From Jatrophihabitans endophyticus (lineage in GTDB: Bacteria; Actinomycetota; Actinomycetes; Mycobacteriales; Jatrophihabitantaceae), in assembly GCF_900129455.1 (NCBI RefSeq), contig NZ_FQVU01000005.1, forward strand, positions 1 to 64,000: a DNA stretch of 64,000 bases, in the 5' to 3' direction. The notes beneath the pieces are model-generated. The model did not search any database and had not been told where the DNA came from. It saw nothing but the letters and a program-made list of their open reading frames with translations. The position numbers were made by a program, and so were the translations under genes. Shown piece after piece: positions 7,314-16,546 of the stretch. Every line of letters begins with the position of its first letter. The first letter of the stretch is position 1.

Positions 7314-8315
7314 TCACTCCCGGCCGAGCAGTTCGTTGAGGTCGGCCGCGGCCTGCGCCGCGGCGGAGTCGGCGACGGCGGAGACGCCGCCGAGGCCGAA
7401 GTAGGAGTGGTTCAGCGAGGGGAACTCCTGCGTCACGACCTCGACGCCCGCGGCGCGGAGGTCGTCGGCGTAGAAGTTCGCCTCGGTGCGCAGGACGTCG
7501 AGGGTGGACGTGTGGATGACGGCCGGGGCGACGCCGGTGAGGTCGGCACAGCGCTTCGGCGACACGCGCCAGTCGGCGGCGTCGGCCTCGTCGACGTAGG
7601 CCTGCGCGAACGTCGCCATCGTCTCCAGCGTCAACCCGAAGCGCTGGTAGACCGAACGCCGGGACATGTACCCGTCGTTGATCTCGGCGTCCTGGTAGCG
7701 GCCGGCGACGTCGGTGACGGGGTAGAGCAGCAGCTGCGCGGCCACCGGCAGGCCGGCGTCGCGCCGGGCCAGCGCCACCGACGCGGCCAGCTGACCGCCC
7801 GCGCTGTCGCCCGCTAACACGAGTGTGTCAGTGCCGCCGAAGTCAGGGAGGCGCTCGCCCACCCAGTTCGCCGCACGCAGCGCGTCGTCGAACGCGGTCG
7901 GGAACCGGTGCTCCGGCGCCCGCCGGTAGGCGACCGAGACCACGACCGCGCGGACCTGCGAGCAGATACGCCGTGCGTGACCGAGGTGCGTGTCGAGGTC
8001 GCCGATGATCCAGCCGCCGCCGTGGAAGTAGACGACGGTGGGCATGGGCGAGGGGTCGACCTCGGTGCCGCCGGGCTCGCCGGCCGGGCGCAGCACTCGG
8101 ATCGCGATGGCCGGGGCGTCGCCGTCGGCCGGGATCTCGGTGTCCTCCTCGCTCGCCGGCGTCAGCGCCGGGTCGAGGCTGTCGAGCGCCTTGGCGTTCG
8201 TCTCGCGGGCCTGTTCGCGCGCCTGCTCGATCGTCACGGCGTCCTCGTGGGGGGTCACCTGGACCATCCACTCGGCGATGTCGGAGTCGAGGGTCATGTC
8301 GTCAGCGTCGGGCAC
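7314..8315 (-). CDS. Alpha/beta hydrolase, hormone-sensitive-lipase type esterase
   Basis: Carboxylesterase of 333 residues from the HSL/group IV family. It has the oxyanion motif HGGGWIIGD, the nucleophile elbow GDSAGG, and late Asp and His (SLNHSYF) completing the triad. Two starts are possible. GTG at 8315 has a -10-like GACAAT six bases upstream, giving a leaderless start. ATG at 8297 would give 327 residues and fits the MTLD start common in the family. The GTG is used here on promoter evidence. It is transcribed away from the GNAT gene at 8422. The natural ester substrate is unknown. Confidence 0.88.
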   Translation of the reverse strand: MPDADDMTLDSDIAEWMVQVTPHEDAVTIEQAREQARETNAKALDSLDPALTPASEEDTEIPADGDAPAIAIRVLRPAGEPGGTEVDPSPMPTVVYFHGGGWIIGDLDTHLGHARRICSQVRAVVVSVAYRRAPEHRFPTAFDDALRAANWVGERLPDFGGTDTLVLAGDSAGGQLAASVALARRDAGLPVAAQLLLYPVTDVAGRYQDAEINDGYMSRRSVYQRFGLTLETMATFAQAYVDEADAADWRVSPKRCADLTGVAPAVIHTSTLDVLRTEANFYADDLRAAGVEVVTQEFPSLNHSYFGLGGVSAVADSAAAQAAADLNELLGRE

Positions 8316-8321
8316 GCGGTC

Positions 8322-8327
8322 ATTGTC
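8322..8327 (-). promoter_or_regulatory. -10 box of the esterase gene, leaderless pattern
   Basis: GACAAT on the minus strand, six bases before GTG at 8315. It deviates from TANNNT at the first base only. Confidence 0.35.
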
Positions 8328-8421
8328 CCCGGCTCGCGGCGGCCGGGCGCACACGGGGCGGTCGGCGTCGTTGCACGGCCGTCCAGTGCGTGACATGTTC
8401 CCGAAACGCAGGGGTGTGAGC

Positions 8422-9063
8422 GTGTGCCGCATGGCAACGGCAACCGTCACCTCCTGCGTCCGCGCTCTGCCCGTCGGCGACCCCGGCGAACCCCAGCGCG
8501 CCGAGCGCGACGACCTCCTCGCACTGGCCCGGCAACCCTGGACGATGCACATCGGCCGCACCCCGATCGTCGTGCGTCGCGCGACGGTGCGCGACCTGCG
8601 CGGCGTCGGCCAGATGCACCGTCGCTGCTCGGCCCGCTCGCTGCTCGACCGCTACCGGCAGGGCGGCCGGCCGCCGACACCGGCCGCGCTCGACGCCGAG
8701 CTGCGCAACCCGACCGGCTTCGTCGCGGTCACGGCCGACGGCGGCGTCGTCGCGACCGCGTCGGTCCGCCGCGATCCGGGGCACAGCTACGTCTGCGCCG
8801 AGGCCGCCGTGCTCGTCGAGGACGGCTGGCAGCGGCGCGGCATCGGCAGCGAGCTGCTCTCGCACCTGGCCGGCGTCGCGCAGGTCGCCGGCTTCACCGA
8901 GCTCATCGCCTACCCGGGCACCGCGATCCCCGCCGCGCAGCGCCTCATGGTCGAGGTCGGCCGCACCCGGATGGTGCCCGACGTGAACGCGCACCTGCAC
9001 ACCTACCTGCCGGAGGCCGCGACCCTGGGCCTCGGCTCGGTGCGACAGCGCCTCGCCGGCTAG
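8422..9063 (+). CDS. GNAT-family N-acetyltransferase
   Basis: Acetyl-CoA dependent acyltransferase of about 213 residues. The GNAT fold spans about 50-200. The acetyl-CoA binding segment is VLVEDGWQRRGIGSELLSHL, which contains the R/Q-x-x-G-x-G/A pattern as QRRGIG. GTG at 8422 has AGGGG seven bases upstream; ATG at 8431 is an alternative 16 bases from it. A methyltransferase follows on the other strand. The acceptor substrate is unknown. Confidence 0.82.
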   Translation: MCRMATATVTSCVRALPVGDPGEPQRAERDDLLALARQPWTMHIGRTPIVVRRATVRDLRGVGQMHRRCSARSLLDRYRQGGRPPTPAALDAELRNPTGFVAVTADGGVVATASVRRDPGHSYVCAEAAVLVEDGWQRRGIGSELLSHLAGVAQVAGFTELIAYPGTAIPAAQRLMVEVGRTRMVPDVNAHLHTYLPEAATLGLGSVRQRLAG

Positions 9064-9068
9064 GCACC

Positions 9069-9896
9069 TCACCCGGCCGGCGCCACCGCGGTCCACGGCA
9101 GCGTGATCTCGCCGTACCGGGCGCGCCGCGCGTCGACCGGCCAGCCGGCGTCGAGCAGCCCTGCGCACGCGGCGAGCCACCGCTGTCGGGGGCCGAAGGA
9201 CGACAGCGGCGCGGCGGTGTCCCACGCCGCGTCGAACGCGCGGAGGAACGCGTGGACCGGCTCGCCGGGGACGTTGTGGTGGATGAGCGCCTTCGGCAGC
9301 CGCTCGGCGAGATCGGACGGGCGCTCGATCGCGTCCACCCGGCAGGCGAGGGTGATCGTCCGCGGGCCCTCGGCGTCGAGCAACACCCAGCAGCCGCGCC
9401 GGCCGATCTCGTCGCAGGTCCCCTCGACGAGCAGGCCGCCGTCGGCCAGCCCGGCGCACATCGTGCGCCACGCGTCGGCGGCACTCGCCTCGTCGTACTG
9501 CCGCAGCACGTTCGCGGCGCGGACGAGGGCGGGTCGCCGGCCGGCCAGCTCGAAGCCGCCCCGCGCGAAGTCGAGCCGCGGCGGGTCCGCGGCGGGCGCC
9601 GCCGCGGCCACCCGGTCGGGGTCGATCTCCAGCCCGAGCACCCGGACGTCCGGGCGCGCCGTCGCCAGCCGCGCGGCCAGCTCGACCGCCGTCACCGGGG
9701 TGGCGCCGTAGCCGAGGTCGACGACCAGTGGGTCCGGCGCCGCCCGCAGTGCACCGCCGAGCGTCGCGACGATCCAGCGATCCATGCGACGCAGCCGGTT
9801 CGGGTTGGTGGTGCCACGCGTCGGCAGGCCCAGCGCCCGCGCGCGCCCCGCCGCCAGGCGTGGCCGGCGCCGCGACGGTTGCTGCGATCCGGCCAC
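9069..9896 (-). CDS. Class I SAM-dependent methyltransferase-like protein
   Basis: A protein of 275 residues. It starts at GTG 9896, which keeps the segment TRGTTNPNRLRRMDRW that is characteristic of this actinobacterial family. The Rossmann core shows VVDLGYGATPVTAVELAARL (motif I) and an acidic residue at the end of strand 2 (VLGLEIDPDRV). It is divergent from murB, and the two -10 boxes overlap at 9904-9913. The methyl acceptor is not known; the C-terminal part has few known landmarks. Confidence 0.75.
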   Translation of the reverse strand: MAGSQQPSRRRPRLAAGRARALGLPTRGTTNPNRLRRMDRWIVATLGGALRAAPDPLVVDLGYGATPVTAVELAARLATARPDVRVLGLEIDPDRVAAAAPAADPPRLDFARGGFELAGRRPALVRAANVLRQYDEASAADAWRTMCAGLADGGLLVEGTCDEIGRRGCWVLLDAEGPRTITLACRVDAIERPSDLAERLPKALIHHNVPGEPVHAFLRAFDAAWDTAAPLSSFGPRQRWLAACAGLLDAGWPVDARRARYGEITLPWTAVAPAG

Positions 9897-9903
9897 GACC
9901 CGA

Positions 9904-9913
9904 ACGGTAGCGT
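9904..9913. promoter_or_regulatory. Shared bidirectional -10 element between methyltransferase and murB
   Basis: ACGGTAGCGT contains TACCGT on the minus strand (9909-9904), seven bases from the methyltransferase GTG. It also contains TAGCGT on the plus strand (9908-9913), eight bases from the murB GTG. The two boxes overlap by two bases. Confidence 0.5.
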
Positions 9914-9921
9914 CGACCGAC

Positions 9922-10929
9922 GTGCAGCTCGCCGACCTGACCACGCTGCGCCTGGGCGGCCCCGCGCGCCACGTCGTCGAGGCGACCACCACCGACGAGC
10001 TCGTCGACACCGTCCGGCGGGCCGATGTCGCAGGCGATCCCGTGCTCGTCGTCGGCGGTGGCAGCAACCTCGTCGTGGGCGACGCCGGCTGGCCGGGCAC
10101 CGTCGTGCTCGTCCGGACCGCCGAGCAGCGGGTCGAGCAGGACGGCGACGCCGTCACCGTCGTCGCCGATGCCGGGGTGGTCTGGGACGACCTCGTCGCG
10201 GACTCGGTGGCCCGCGGCTGGTCCGGTCTCGCCGCGATGTCGGGCATCCCGGGCAGCACGGGGGCGACCCCGGTGCAGAACGTCGGCGCGTACGGCAGCG
10301 AGGTCGCCGACGCCGTCACCGGGTTGCGCGTCCTCGACCGCGGGACCGGCACCGTCGAGGACTGGGACCCCGTGCGCTGCGGCTTCGGCTTCCGTACCAG
10401 CGCCTTCAAGCACACCGACCGCTACGTCGTGCTGTCGGTGACGTTCGGGCTCACGGTGTCGCCGGACGCTCCGCCGATCCGCTACCTCGAGCTGGCCCGT
10501 CGGCTCGGCGTCGAGCAGGGCGGTCGGGCGCCGTCCACGGCCGTGCGCGAGACCGTGCTGGCGCTGCGCCGCAGCAAGGGCATGGTGCTCGACGCGCCCG
10601 ACCACGACACGTGGAGCGTCGGGTCGTTCTTCGTCAACCCGTTCGTCCCGGCCGACCGGGTGCCCGCGGGCTGCCCGAACTGGGAGGTCGACGGCGCGGT
10701 CAAGCTCTCGGCCGCCTGGCTGATCGAGAACGCCGGCTACGGCCGGGGCTTCGCCGCCGGGTCCGAGCGGGTCTCGGTCTCGACCAAGCACACCCTGGCC
10801 CTCACCAACCGCGGCGATGCCACGACGGCCGAGCTGGTCGAGCTCGCCCGCGTGATCCGCGACGGCGTCGACCGGCGCTTCGGCGTGCGGCTGCGCCCCG
10901 AGGCCCACCTGGTCGGCGTCGAGCTCTGA
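9922..10929 (+). CDS. murB: UDP-N-acetylenolpyruvoylglucosamine reductase
   Basis: FAD enzyme that reduces UDP-GlcNAc-enolpyruvate to UDP-MurNAc with NADPH, the second committed step of peptidoglycan synthesis in the cytoplasm. The 335 residues start with TTLRLGGPA and include the FAD-binding LVVGGGSNLVV, the GIPGSTGATPVQNVGAYG segment, the catalytic Ser in SVGSFFVNP and the Glu in RLRPEAHLVG near the C-terminus. This is the type I layout. The GTG start is inferred from the -10 box eight bases upstream and from family length. It is not near other mur genes. Confidence 0.95.
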   Translation: MQLADLTTLRLGGPARHVVEATTTDELVDTVRRADVAGDPVLVVGGGSNLVVGDAGWPGTVVLVRTAEQRVEQDGDAVTVVADAGVVWDDLVADSVARGWSGLAAMSGIPGSTGATPVQNVGAYGSEVADAVTGLRVLDRGTGTVEDWDPVRCGFGFRTSAFKHTDRYVVLSVTFGLTVSPDAPPIRYLELARRLGVEQGGRAPSTAVRETVLALRRSKGMVLDAPDHDTWSVGSFFVNPFVPADRVPAGCPNWEVDGAVKLSAAWLIENAGYGRGFAAGSERVSVSTKHTLALTNRGDATTAELVELARVIRDGVDRRFGVRLRPEAHLVGVEL

Positions 10930-10938
10930 CGCCTGTGC

Positions 10939-11688
10939 CTACTCGATCGGGCCGCGGTGCACCTTGTGCGGCGCGGCCTGCGCGAGCGGCTTGACCACGA
11001 GCAGGTCGACGTTGACGTGCGCCGGACGCGTCGCCACGAACGCGATGCAGTCGGCGACGTCGCCGGCGCGCAGCGGCGCCTCGACGCCCTCGTAGACCCG
11101 GTCGGCCGCGGCCTGGTCGCCACGGAGGCGGACGAGGGAGAACTCCTCGGTGTGCACCATGCCGGGCGCCACCTCCGTCACCCGGACGGGTCGGCCGGCG
11201 AGCTCGAGGCGCAGCGTCTCGACCAGCGCGGCCGCGCCGTGCTTGGCCGCGGTGTAACCGCCGCCCCCTTCGTAGACGAGGTGGCCGGCGATCGACCCGG
11301 TGACGATCACGTGCCCGCCCGCGCCGCGTTCGAGGGCGGGCAGCAGCGCCTGCGTCACACGCAGCACGCCGAGCACGTTCGTCTCGAACATGGCCTGCCA
11401 GTCGGCGGGATCGCCCCGTTCCACCGTCTCCACGCCGATCGCGCCGCCGGCGTTGTTGACGAGCACCGCGAGGTCGTCGATCGAGGCCGCCAGCGCGGCG
11501 ACCGAGGCGGGGTCGGTGACGTCGAGGGTGACCGCCCGGACCCCCGGGACGGCCGCGGCCAGCTCGTCGAGGCGGTCGCGGCGCCGTGCCGCGGCGACGA
11601 CGTCGAAGCCCTCGGCCGCGAGCCGGCGGACCGTCGCGGCGCCGATCCCGCTGCTGGCCCCGGTGACGACGGCAACTCCGTGTGGCAT
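10939..11688 (-). CDS. Short-chain dehydrogenase/reductase
   Basis: Classical SDR of 249 residues. The cofactor motif TGASSGIG is near residue 8-17, NNAGG near 90, and the catalytic Ser-Tyr-Lys is in the GSIAGH and YTAAKHG segments. An acidic or basic residue after strand 2 (AARRRDR) suggests NADP(H). It is convergent with murB and divergent from mshA. Substrate unknown; the sequence resembles the broad YdfG/serine-dehydrogenase-like group. Confidence 0.9.
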   Translation of the reverse strand: MPHGVAVVTGASSGIGAATVRRLAAEGFDVVAAARRRDRLDELAAAVPGVRAVTLDVTDPASVAALAASIDDLAVLVNNAGGAIGVETVERGDPADWQAMFETNVLGVLRVTQALLPALERGAGGHVIVTGSIAGHLVYEGGGGYTAAKHGAAALVETLRLELAGRPVRVTEVAPGMVHTEEFSLVRLRGDQAAADRVYEGVEAPLRAGDVADCIAFVATRPAHVNVDLLVVKPLAQAAPHKVHRGPIE

Positions 11689-11695
11689 GCGTCCG

Positions 11696-11701
11696 ATTCT
11701 G
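11696..11701 (-). promoter_or_regulatory. -10 box of the SDR gene, leaderless pattern
   Basis: CAGAAT on the minus strand, seven bases before ATG at 11688. Confidence 0.35.
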
Positions 11702-11768
11702 CGGCACGGGGCATGTATGCAGGTGAGGCGGTCGTTCCGCCATGATCTGACCCGAGGACAGGAGACCC

Positions 11769-13061
11769 GTGTCGCAGCCGACGAGCACCGGCGAGGTCGC
11801 GACGCCCGCCGAGGTGCGGCGCGTCGCGATGCTCAGCGTGCACACGTCACCGCTGGACCCGCCCGGGGGCGGCGACGCGGGCGGCATGAACGTCTACGTC
11901 GTCGAGACCGCCAGACGACTCGCCGCCCGGGGCATCTCGGTCGAGATCTTCACCCGGGCGACGTCGAGCGAGCAGCCGCCGGTCGTGGAGATGTGCCCGG
12001 GCGTGCACGTCCGGCACGTCAGCGCCGGCCCGTTCGAGGGGCTCGACAAGGGCGACCTGCCCGCGCAGCTGTGCGCCTTCACCGCCGGCGTGCTCCGTGC
12101 CGAGGTGCGCCACGACCCGGGCTGGTACGACGTCATCCACTCGCACTACTGGCTGTCCGGACAGGTGGGCTGGCTGGCCCGCGAACGGTGGGGCGTCCCG
12201 CTCGTCCACTCGTCGCACACGCTGGCGAAGGTGAAGAACGAGCTGCTGGCCGAGGGGGACGCGCCCGAGCCGCGGGCCCGCGTCATCGGCGAGGAGCAGG
12301 TGGTGGCCGAGGCCGACCGGCTCGTGGCCTCGACCGCCGACGAGGCGCGCGACCTCGTCCGCCTGTACGGGGCCGACCCGCGCACGGTGCGCACCGTCGC
12401 CCCGGGCGTGGACCTCGACCTCTTCGTGCCCGGCGACGGCGCGGCGGCCCGGGCCCGGCTCGGGCTGGACCCGACCGCGACCGTCCTGCTCTACGTCGGG
12501 CGCATCCAGCCGTTGAAGGCGCCGGACGTGCTCGTCCGCGCCGCCGCGGCGCTGCGGGCCGAGGACGCGCTGCCGGGCCCGTTGCAGGTCGTGGTCCTGG
12601 GCGCCCCGAGCGGGTCCGGGCTGGTGCACCCACAGGCCCTCGCCGATCTCAGCGACTCGCTGGGGCTGCGCGACGTCGTCCGGTTCCGGCCGCCGGCGCC
12701 CCGCGAGGTCGTCGCCGACTACTATCGGGCCGCCGACCTCACCGTCGTGCCGAGCTACAACGAGTCCTTCGGACTGGTGGCGCTCGAGTCGCAGGCCTGT
12801 GGGACGCCGGTGGTGGCCGCCGCGGTCGGCGGTCTGCCCACCGCGGTCGCCGACGACGTCTCCGGTGTGCTCGTCGACGGGCACGATCCCGCCCAGTGGG
12901 CGAAGGCGATCGCGGGCGTGCTGCGAGGGGCAGGGGTGCGCGAACGACTGGTCACGGGTACCCGGCGCCACGCCGAACGGTTCTCGTGGGAACGCACCGC
13001 CGACGGCCTGCTGGCCGCCTACCGCGAATCGATACCGGAGCTGGAGGCCGCCCGCGCATGA
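11769..13061 (+). CDS. mshA: D-inositol-3-phosphate glycosyltransferase (mycothiol synthesis)
   Basis: GT4-family enzyme that joins UDP-GlcNAc to 1L-myo-inositol 1-phosphate, the first step of mycothiol synthesis in the cytoplasm. The 430 residues hold the N-terminal donor/acceptor loop [12 protein letters not shown], the IHSHYWLSG segment, the second Rossmann domain start [14 protein letters not shown], and the E-x7-E motif in [13 protein letters not shown] is the start, with AGGAG six bases upstream. The next gene overlaps by four bases. The neighbourhood mshA-ybjN-gpm-senX3-regX3 matches mycobacteria, which supports the name. Confidence 0.95.
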   Translation: MSQPTSTGEVATPAEVRRVAMLSVHTSPLDPPGGGDAGGMNVYVVETARRLAARGISVEIFTRATSSEQPPVVEMCPGVHVRHVSAGPFEGLDKGDLPAQLCAFTAGVLRAEVRHDPGWYDVIHSHYWLSGQVGWLARERWGVPLVHSSHTLAKVKNELLAEGDAPEPRARVIGEEQVVAEADRLVASTADEARDLVRLYGADPRTVRTVAPGVDLDLFVPGDGAAARARLGLDPTATVLLYVGRIQPLKAPDVLVRAAAALRAEDALPGPLQVVVLGAPSGSGLVHPQALADLSDSLGLRDVVRFRPPAPREVVADYYRAADLTVVPSYNESFGLVALESQACGTPVVAAAVGGLPTAVADDVSGVLVDGHDPAQWAKAIAGVLRGAGVRERLVTGTRRHAERFSWERTADGLLAAYRESIPELEAARA

Positions 13062-13561
13062 GCGACGCCGCTACGCACGACGTCACGACGACCATCGAGC
13101 AGGCGCTGGCCGAGCTCGACCTGGAATGGCAGCCGGTCGGCACCGCCGCGTACGCGGTGGCGCTGCCCGGCGAGAAGCGGCTCAAGACCGCCTGCATCCT
13201 CACCGTCGGCGCGCACGCGCTCGCGATCGAGGCGTTCGTCCTGCGCGCTCCCGAGGAGAACCGCGAGCAGGTCTACTCGTGGCTGCTGCAGCGCAACACC
13301 CGCATGTACGCCGTGTCCTGGGCGATCGACGGCACCGGCGACGTCTACCTCGCCGGCCGCGTGCCGCTCGCGTCGGTGACGCCGGACGAGATCGACCGCA
13401 TCCTCGGCGCCGTCCTCGAGTACGCCGACGGCGCGTTCAACGTCCTGCTCGAGCTGGGCTTCGGCTCGTCCATCAAGCGCGAGTGGGCGTGGCGCGTCAA
13501 GAACGACCAGCCGCTCGCCAACCTGCAGGCGTTCGCCGAGTTCGCCCAGCGGGACGCCTGA
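13058..13561 (+). CDS. YbjN-domain protein
   Basis: A protein of 167 residues with the YbjN fold, related to type III secretion chaperone-like proteins. It is predicted to be cytoplasmic with no catalytic motif. It overlaps mshA by ATGA and always sits between mshA and the phosphoglycerate mutase in related genomes (the Rv0487 position). Its function is unknown; linkage suggests a role tied to mycothiol or carbon metabolism, but nothing in the sequence shows this. Confidence 0.85.
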   Translation: MSDAATHDVTTTIEQALAELDLEWQPVGTAAYAVALPGEKRLKTACILTVGAHALAIEAFVLRAPEENREQVYSWLLQRNTRMYAVSWAIDGTGDVYLAGRVPLASVTPDEIDRILGAVLEYADGAFNVLLELGFGSSIKREWAWRVKNDQPLANLQAFAEFAQRDA

Positions 13562-13655
13562 CGCGACCGGCGTCACCCTCGCATCGCCCGGGAAGCGACG
13601 GCCGGCTCGGACCGCTGCCGCGCGGGCTCGTTCCCCGGGCCTGCGGGGCCGCTGG

Positions 13656-13661
13656 CAGGAT
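13656..13661 (+). promoter_or_regulatory. -10-like box or ribosome site of gpmA
   Basis: CAGGAT six bases before the ATG. The same bases contain AGGA, so this may be a ribosome site rather than a leaderless -10. Confidence 0.3.
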
Positions 13662-13667
13662 GGCGAC

Positions 13668-14423
13668 ATGGCGACCCTCGTGCTGCTCCGCCACGGCGAG
13701 AGCGACTGGAACCAGAAGAACCTCTTCACCGGCTGGGTGGACGTCGACCTGACCGACAAGGGCGTGGCCGAGGGACGCCGGGGCGGCGAGCTGCTGATCG
13801 AGCACGACCTGCTGCCCGACGTCGTCCACACGTCGCTGCTGCGGCGGGCCATCCGCACCGGCCAGCTCGCGCTCGACGTGGCCGACCGGCACTGGATCCC
13901 GGTGCGTCGCTCGTGGCGACTGAACGAGCGTCACTACGGCGCGCTGCAGGGCAAGGACAAGGCGCAGGTGCGCGACGAGTTCGGCGACGAGCAGTTCATG
14001 CTGTGGCGCCGCTCGTACGACACGCCGCCGCCCCCGCTCGATGACGCCGACGAGTACAGCCAGGCCGGCGACCCCCGCTACGCCGACCTGCTCGAGACGC
14101 TGCCGCGCACCGAGTGCCTGCAGGACGTCGTCGGGCGCATGCTGCCCTACTGGTTCGACGCCATCGTCCCCGACCTGCGACGCCACGGCGTCGTCCTCGT
14201 CGCGGCGCACGGCAACTCGCTGCGCGCGCTCATCAAGCACCTCGACGGCATGAGCGACGAGGCCGTCGTCTCGCTCAACGTGCCCACGGGGATCCCGCTG
14301 CACTACGACCTCGACGACGCCACGCTGCGGCCGACCCGCCCCGGCACCTACCTCGATCCCGACGCCGCGGCGGCGGCCATCGAGGCCGTCGCGAACCAGG
14401 GCAGGAGCGCCGCGGGCGGCTAA
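13668..14423 (+). CDS. gpmA: 2,3-bisphosphoglycerate-dependent phosphoglycerate mutase
   Basis: Glycolytic enzyme that interconverts 3- and 2-phosphoglycerate through a phosphohistidine. The 251 residues begin with the catalytic [10 protein letters not shown] motif (His9) and continue with the [13 protein letters not shown] and [13 protein letters not shown] segments and the second His in [10 protein letters not shown]. Length and motifs are those of the cofactor-dependent family. Its stop overlaps the stop of phoU on the opposite strand. Confidence 0.96.
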   Translation: MATLVLLRHGESDWNQKNLFTGWVDVDLTDKGVAEGRRGGELLIEHDLLPDVVHTSLLRRAIRTGQLALDVADRHWIPVRRSWRLNERHYGALQGKDKAQVRDEFGDEQFMLWRRSYDTPPPPLDDADEYSQAGDPRYADLLETLPRTECLQDVVGRMLPYWFDAIVPDLRRHGVVLVAAHGNSLRALIKHLDGMSDEAVVSLNVPTGIPLHYDLDDATLRPTRPGTYLDPDAAAAAIEAVANQGRSAAGG

Positions 14424-15094
14424 CCCAGGCCGGCGAGACCGTTGGCCAACGGGCTCGGCCGCACGCCGGTGACGATGAAGATGGTGCGACGGGCCACCGC
14501 GACGGCGTGGTCGGCGTACCGCTCGTAGTAGCGCCCGAGCAGGGTCATGTCGATCGCGGCCTCGGTGCCGTGGCCCCACCGCGGGGAGAGCACGAGCGTG
14601 AACAGCTTGCGGCGCAGGGCGTCCATCGAGTCGTCCTCGGCCTCGATGGCCTGCGCGAGCTGGATGTCGCGGCCCTCGACGACGTCGGCGACCTTCTGCA
14701 CGAGCGACTTGGCGACATCGCCCATCTGCGCGATGACGTCGCGGGCCTCGGCCGGGACGGCGAGATCGGGGTAGCGCAGCCGCGCGATCTTCGCGACGTG
14801 CAGGGCGAGATCGCCCATGCGCTCGAGGTCGGCGACCAGGTGCAGCGTGGTGACGAGGGTCCGCAGGTCGGTCGCCACCGGCTGCTGCCGGGCGATCATC
14901 TGGAAGGAGCGGTCCTCGAGGTCCTCGCGCAACGCGTCGACCTGCACGTCGGCCTCGATCACGCGCTCGGCGCGGCCGAGGTCACCGCCGAGCAGGGCAC
15001 CCGTCGCCTCGTCGATGGCGGCGGCGACGAGACGGATCATCTCGGCGACACCGGCGCCGATCTCGTCCATCTCGTCGTGGAAGACGTCACGCAT
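14420..15094 (-). CDS. phoU: Phosphate signalling regulator PhoU
   Basis: Negative regulator that links the phosphate transporter to the sensor kinase. It consists of two PhoU helical-bundle repeats in 224 residues, with metal-binding E/D-x-x-x-D motifs ([15 protein letters not shown] and [14 protein letters not shown]). The start is placed at 15094 ([12 protein letters not shown]), the usual family start. It is divergent from senX3-regX3, the kinase and regulator it would control, and shares with them an intergenic region containing two GGTGAAC-type boxes. Confidence 0.95.
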   Translation of the reverse strand: MRDVFHDEMDEIGAGVAEMIRLVAAAIDEATGALLGGDLGRAERVIEADVQVDALREDLEDRSFQMIARQQPVATDLRTLVTTLHLVADLERMGDLALHVAKIARLRYPDLAVPAEARDVIAQMGDVAKSLVQKVADVVEGRDIQLAQAIEAEDDSMDALRRKLFTLVLSPRWGHGTEAAIDMTLLGRYYERYADHAVAVARRTIFIVTGVRPSPLANGLAGLG

Positions 15095-15138
15095 GGTCGC
15101 GACGATCCGACGCGCGGACGACCACGGCATGCAACCGA

Positions 15139-15167
15139 GGTGAACGTGCCCGGGCTTGTTCGTGAAC
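15139..15167. promoter_or_regulatory. Candidate PHO-box pair between phoU and senX3
   Basis: GGTGAAC at 15139-15145 and CGTGAAC at 15161-15167 are spaced 22 bases apart, two turns of 11. They read GTTCACC and GTTCACG on the phoU strand, like the direct repeats bound by Streptomyces PhoP. The second also forms the palindrome TGTTCGTGAACA. Confidence 0.5.
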
Positions 15168-15201
15168 AGCAGGTGGCAGCATGCCCGCCTCCTCGTGACG
15201 G

Positions 15202-15224
15202 GGCGGTTCGGTGGCCGAACCGCC
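15202..15224. promoter_or_regulatory. Perfect inverted repeat upstream of senX3
   Basis: GGCGGTTCGG and CCGAACCGCC, ten-base arms around a TGG centre. It ends two bases before the senX3 -10 box, so a protein bound here would cover the promoter spacer. The binding protein is unknown. Confidence 0.45.
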
Positions 15225-15225
15225 G

Positions 15226-15231
15226 TACCAT
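15226..15231 (+). promoter_or_regulatory. -10 box of senX3, leaderless pattern
   Basis: TACCAT, seven bases before GTG at 15239. No ribosome site is visible. Confidence 0.5.
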
Positions 15232-15238
15232 TCCCAGT

Positions 15239-16546
15239 GTGGCGGTTCTGGCGACGATCGTCGCACTCGTGGCCCTCGCCGTGGGCGTGGTGCTCGGGCT
15301 CGCCGTCGCCCGTGGTGTTCCGCGATCCGGCGACGTCACCACCCCCGGCGACCCGGCGTCGGACGATCCGGCGTCACCCCCGTCGGTCGACCCGCAGCTC
15401 GCCTCCCTCGTGGTCGAGGCGCTCGACCACGGGGTCGTGGTCATCGACCGCGAGGAGCGCGCCGTCCTGGTGAACCCCGCGGCCCGCGCCATGGGCATCC
15501 TGGACGTCGACACCCTCGCCTTCCCCGGGCTCGTCGCGGTCGCGCGCAAGTCGCTCGAGACCGGCGAGTACGACAGCGCGTCCATCGACCTGCCCATCGG
15601 TCGGCTCGGTCGCGAGCCCATCGCGCTCTCCGTCACCGGCGTGCCGTTGTTGCCCGGGCCGGACGAGCGGGTCGCGGCGGTGTGCCTGCTGCTGTCCGAC
15701 GTGTCCGAGCTGCGCCGCCTCGAGGCCGTCCGTCGCGACTTCGTCGCCAACGTCTCGCACGAGCTCAAGACCCCCGTCGGTGCGCTGACGCTGCTGGCCG
15801 AGGCGATCCAGGACGCCGCGGACGATCCCGAGGCCGTGCACCGCTTCGCCGGCCGTATCCAGCACGAGGGGTCGCGGCTGGCTCGACTCGTGGGCGAGCT
15901 GATGGAGCTGTCGCGGGTGCAGGGCGCCGACCCGATGCCGGGGGCCACCGTGGTCGGCGTCGAGACCATCGTCACCGAGGCCATCGAGCGCACCCGCCTC
16001 GCCGCCGAGCAGGCGTCGATCACCGTCACCCGCGCGTGCGTCGGCGATGTCGAGGTCCGGGGCAACAAGGCCCAGCTCGCCACCGCCGTCGCCAACCTCG
16101 TCGACAACGCGATCGCCTACAGCGGCAGCGGGACGCGCGTCGCCGTGACCGCGCGGCTCTCCACCGACATCGACGCCCGCCCCACCGTCGACATCAGCGT
16201 CACCGACCAGGGGATCGGCATCGCCGAGGCCGACCGCGAGCGGATCTTCGAACGCTTCTACCGGGTCGACCCGGCACGGAGCCGCGCCACGGGCGGCACC
16301 GGTCTGGGGCTCGCGATCGTCAAGAACATCGTCACGAACCACCTCGGGACGGTGTCGGTCTGGAGCGCCGATCGCTCCGGATCTACATTCACCATCCGGT
16401 TACCGCGCGTTCATTCCGATCGTCCATCGTCGGCCACGTCCGACACGGCCGGACCGACGCCGCCGCCGAGCCGCGGCGAGTCGAACAGCGGCGAATCAGC
16501 CGGCGTCGCGGCGCTGGCCGCAGAGAGTGGGGAGAACCGCGCATGA
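15239..16546 (+). CDS. senX3: Phosphate-sensing histidine kinase SenX3 (PhoR type)
   Basis: Membrane sensor kinase that phosphorylates RegX3 under phosphate limitation. The 435 residues show one N-terminal membrane helix (3-24), a PAS domain at about 55-160, the HisKA motif FVANVSHELKTPVGAL with phospho-acceptor His174, and an ATPase domain with N, G1 (DQGIGI) and G2 (GGTGLGLAI) boxes. A Ser/Pro-rich tail follows. The GTG start rests on the -10 box and on the start of the hydrophobic helix. It overlaps regX3 by ATGA. Placement opposite phoU confirms the phosphate role. Confidence 0.93.
   Translation: MAVLATIVALVALAVGVVLGLAVARGVPRSGDVTTPGDPASDDPASPPSVDPQLASLVVEALDHGVVVIDREERAVLVNPAARAMGILDVDTLAFPGLVAVARKSLETGEYDSASIDLPIGRLGREPIALSVTGVPLLPGPDERVAAVCLLLSDVSELRRLEAVRRDFVANVSHELKTPVGALTLLAEAIQDAADDPEAVHRFAGRIQHEGSRLARLVGELMELSRVQGADPMPGATVVGVETIVTEAIERTRLAAEQASITVTRACVGDVEVRGNKAQLATAVANLVDNAIAYSGSGTRVAVTARLSTDIDARPTVDISVTDQGIGIAEADRERIFERFYRVDPARSRATGGTGLGLAIVKNIVTNHLGTVSVWSADRSGSTFTIRLPRVHSDRPSSATSDTAGPTPPPSRGESNSGESAGVAALAAESGENRA

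Noticed and set aside
8320-10908. 862-codon open frame on the minus strand
   Set aside because: It crosses the GNAT gene and murB in antisense; composition is that of a shadow frame.
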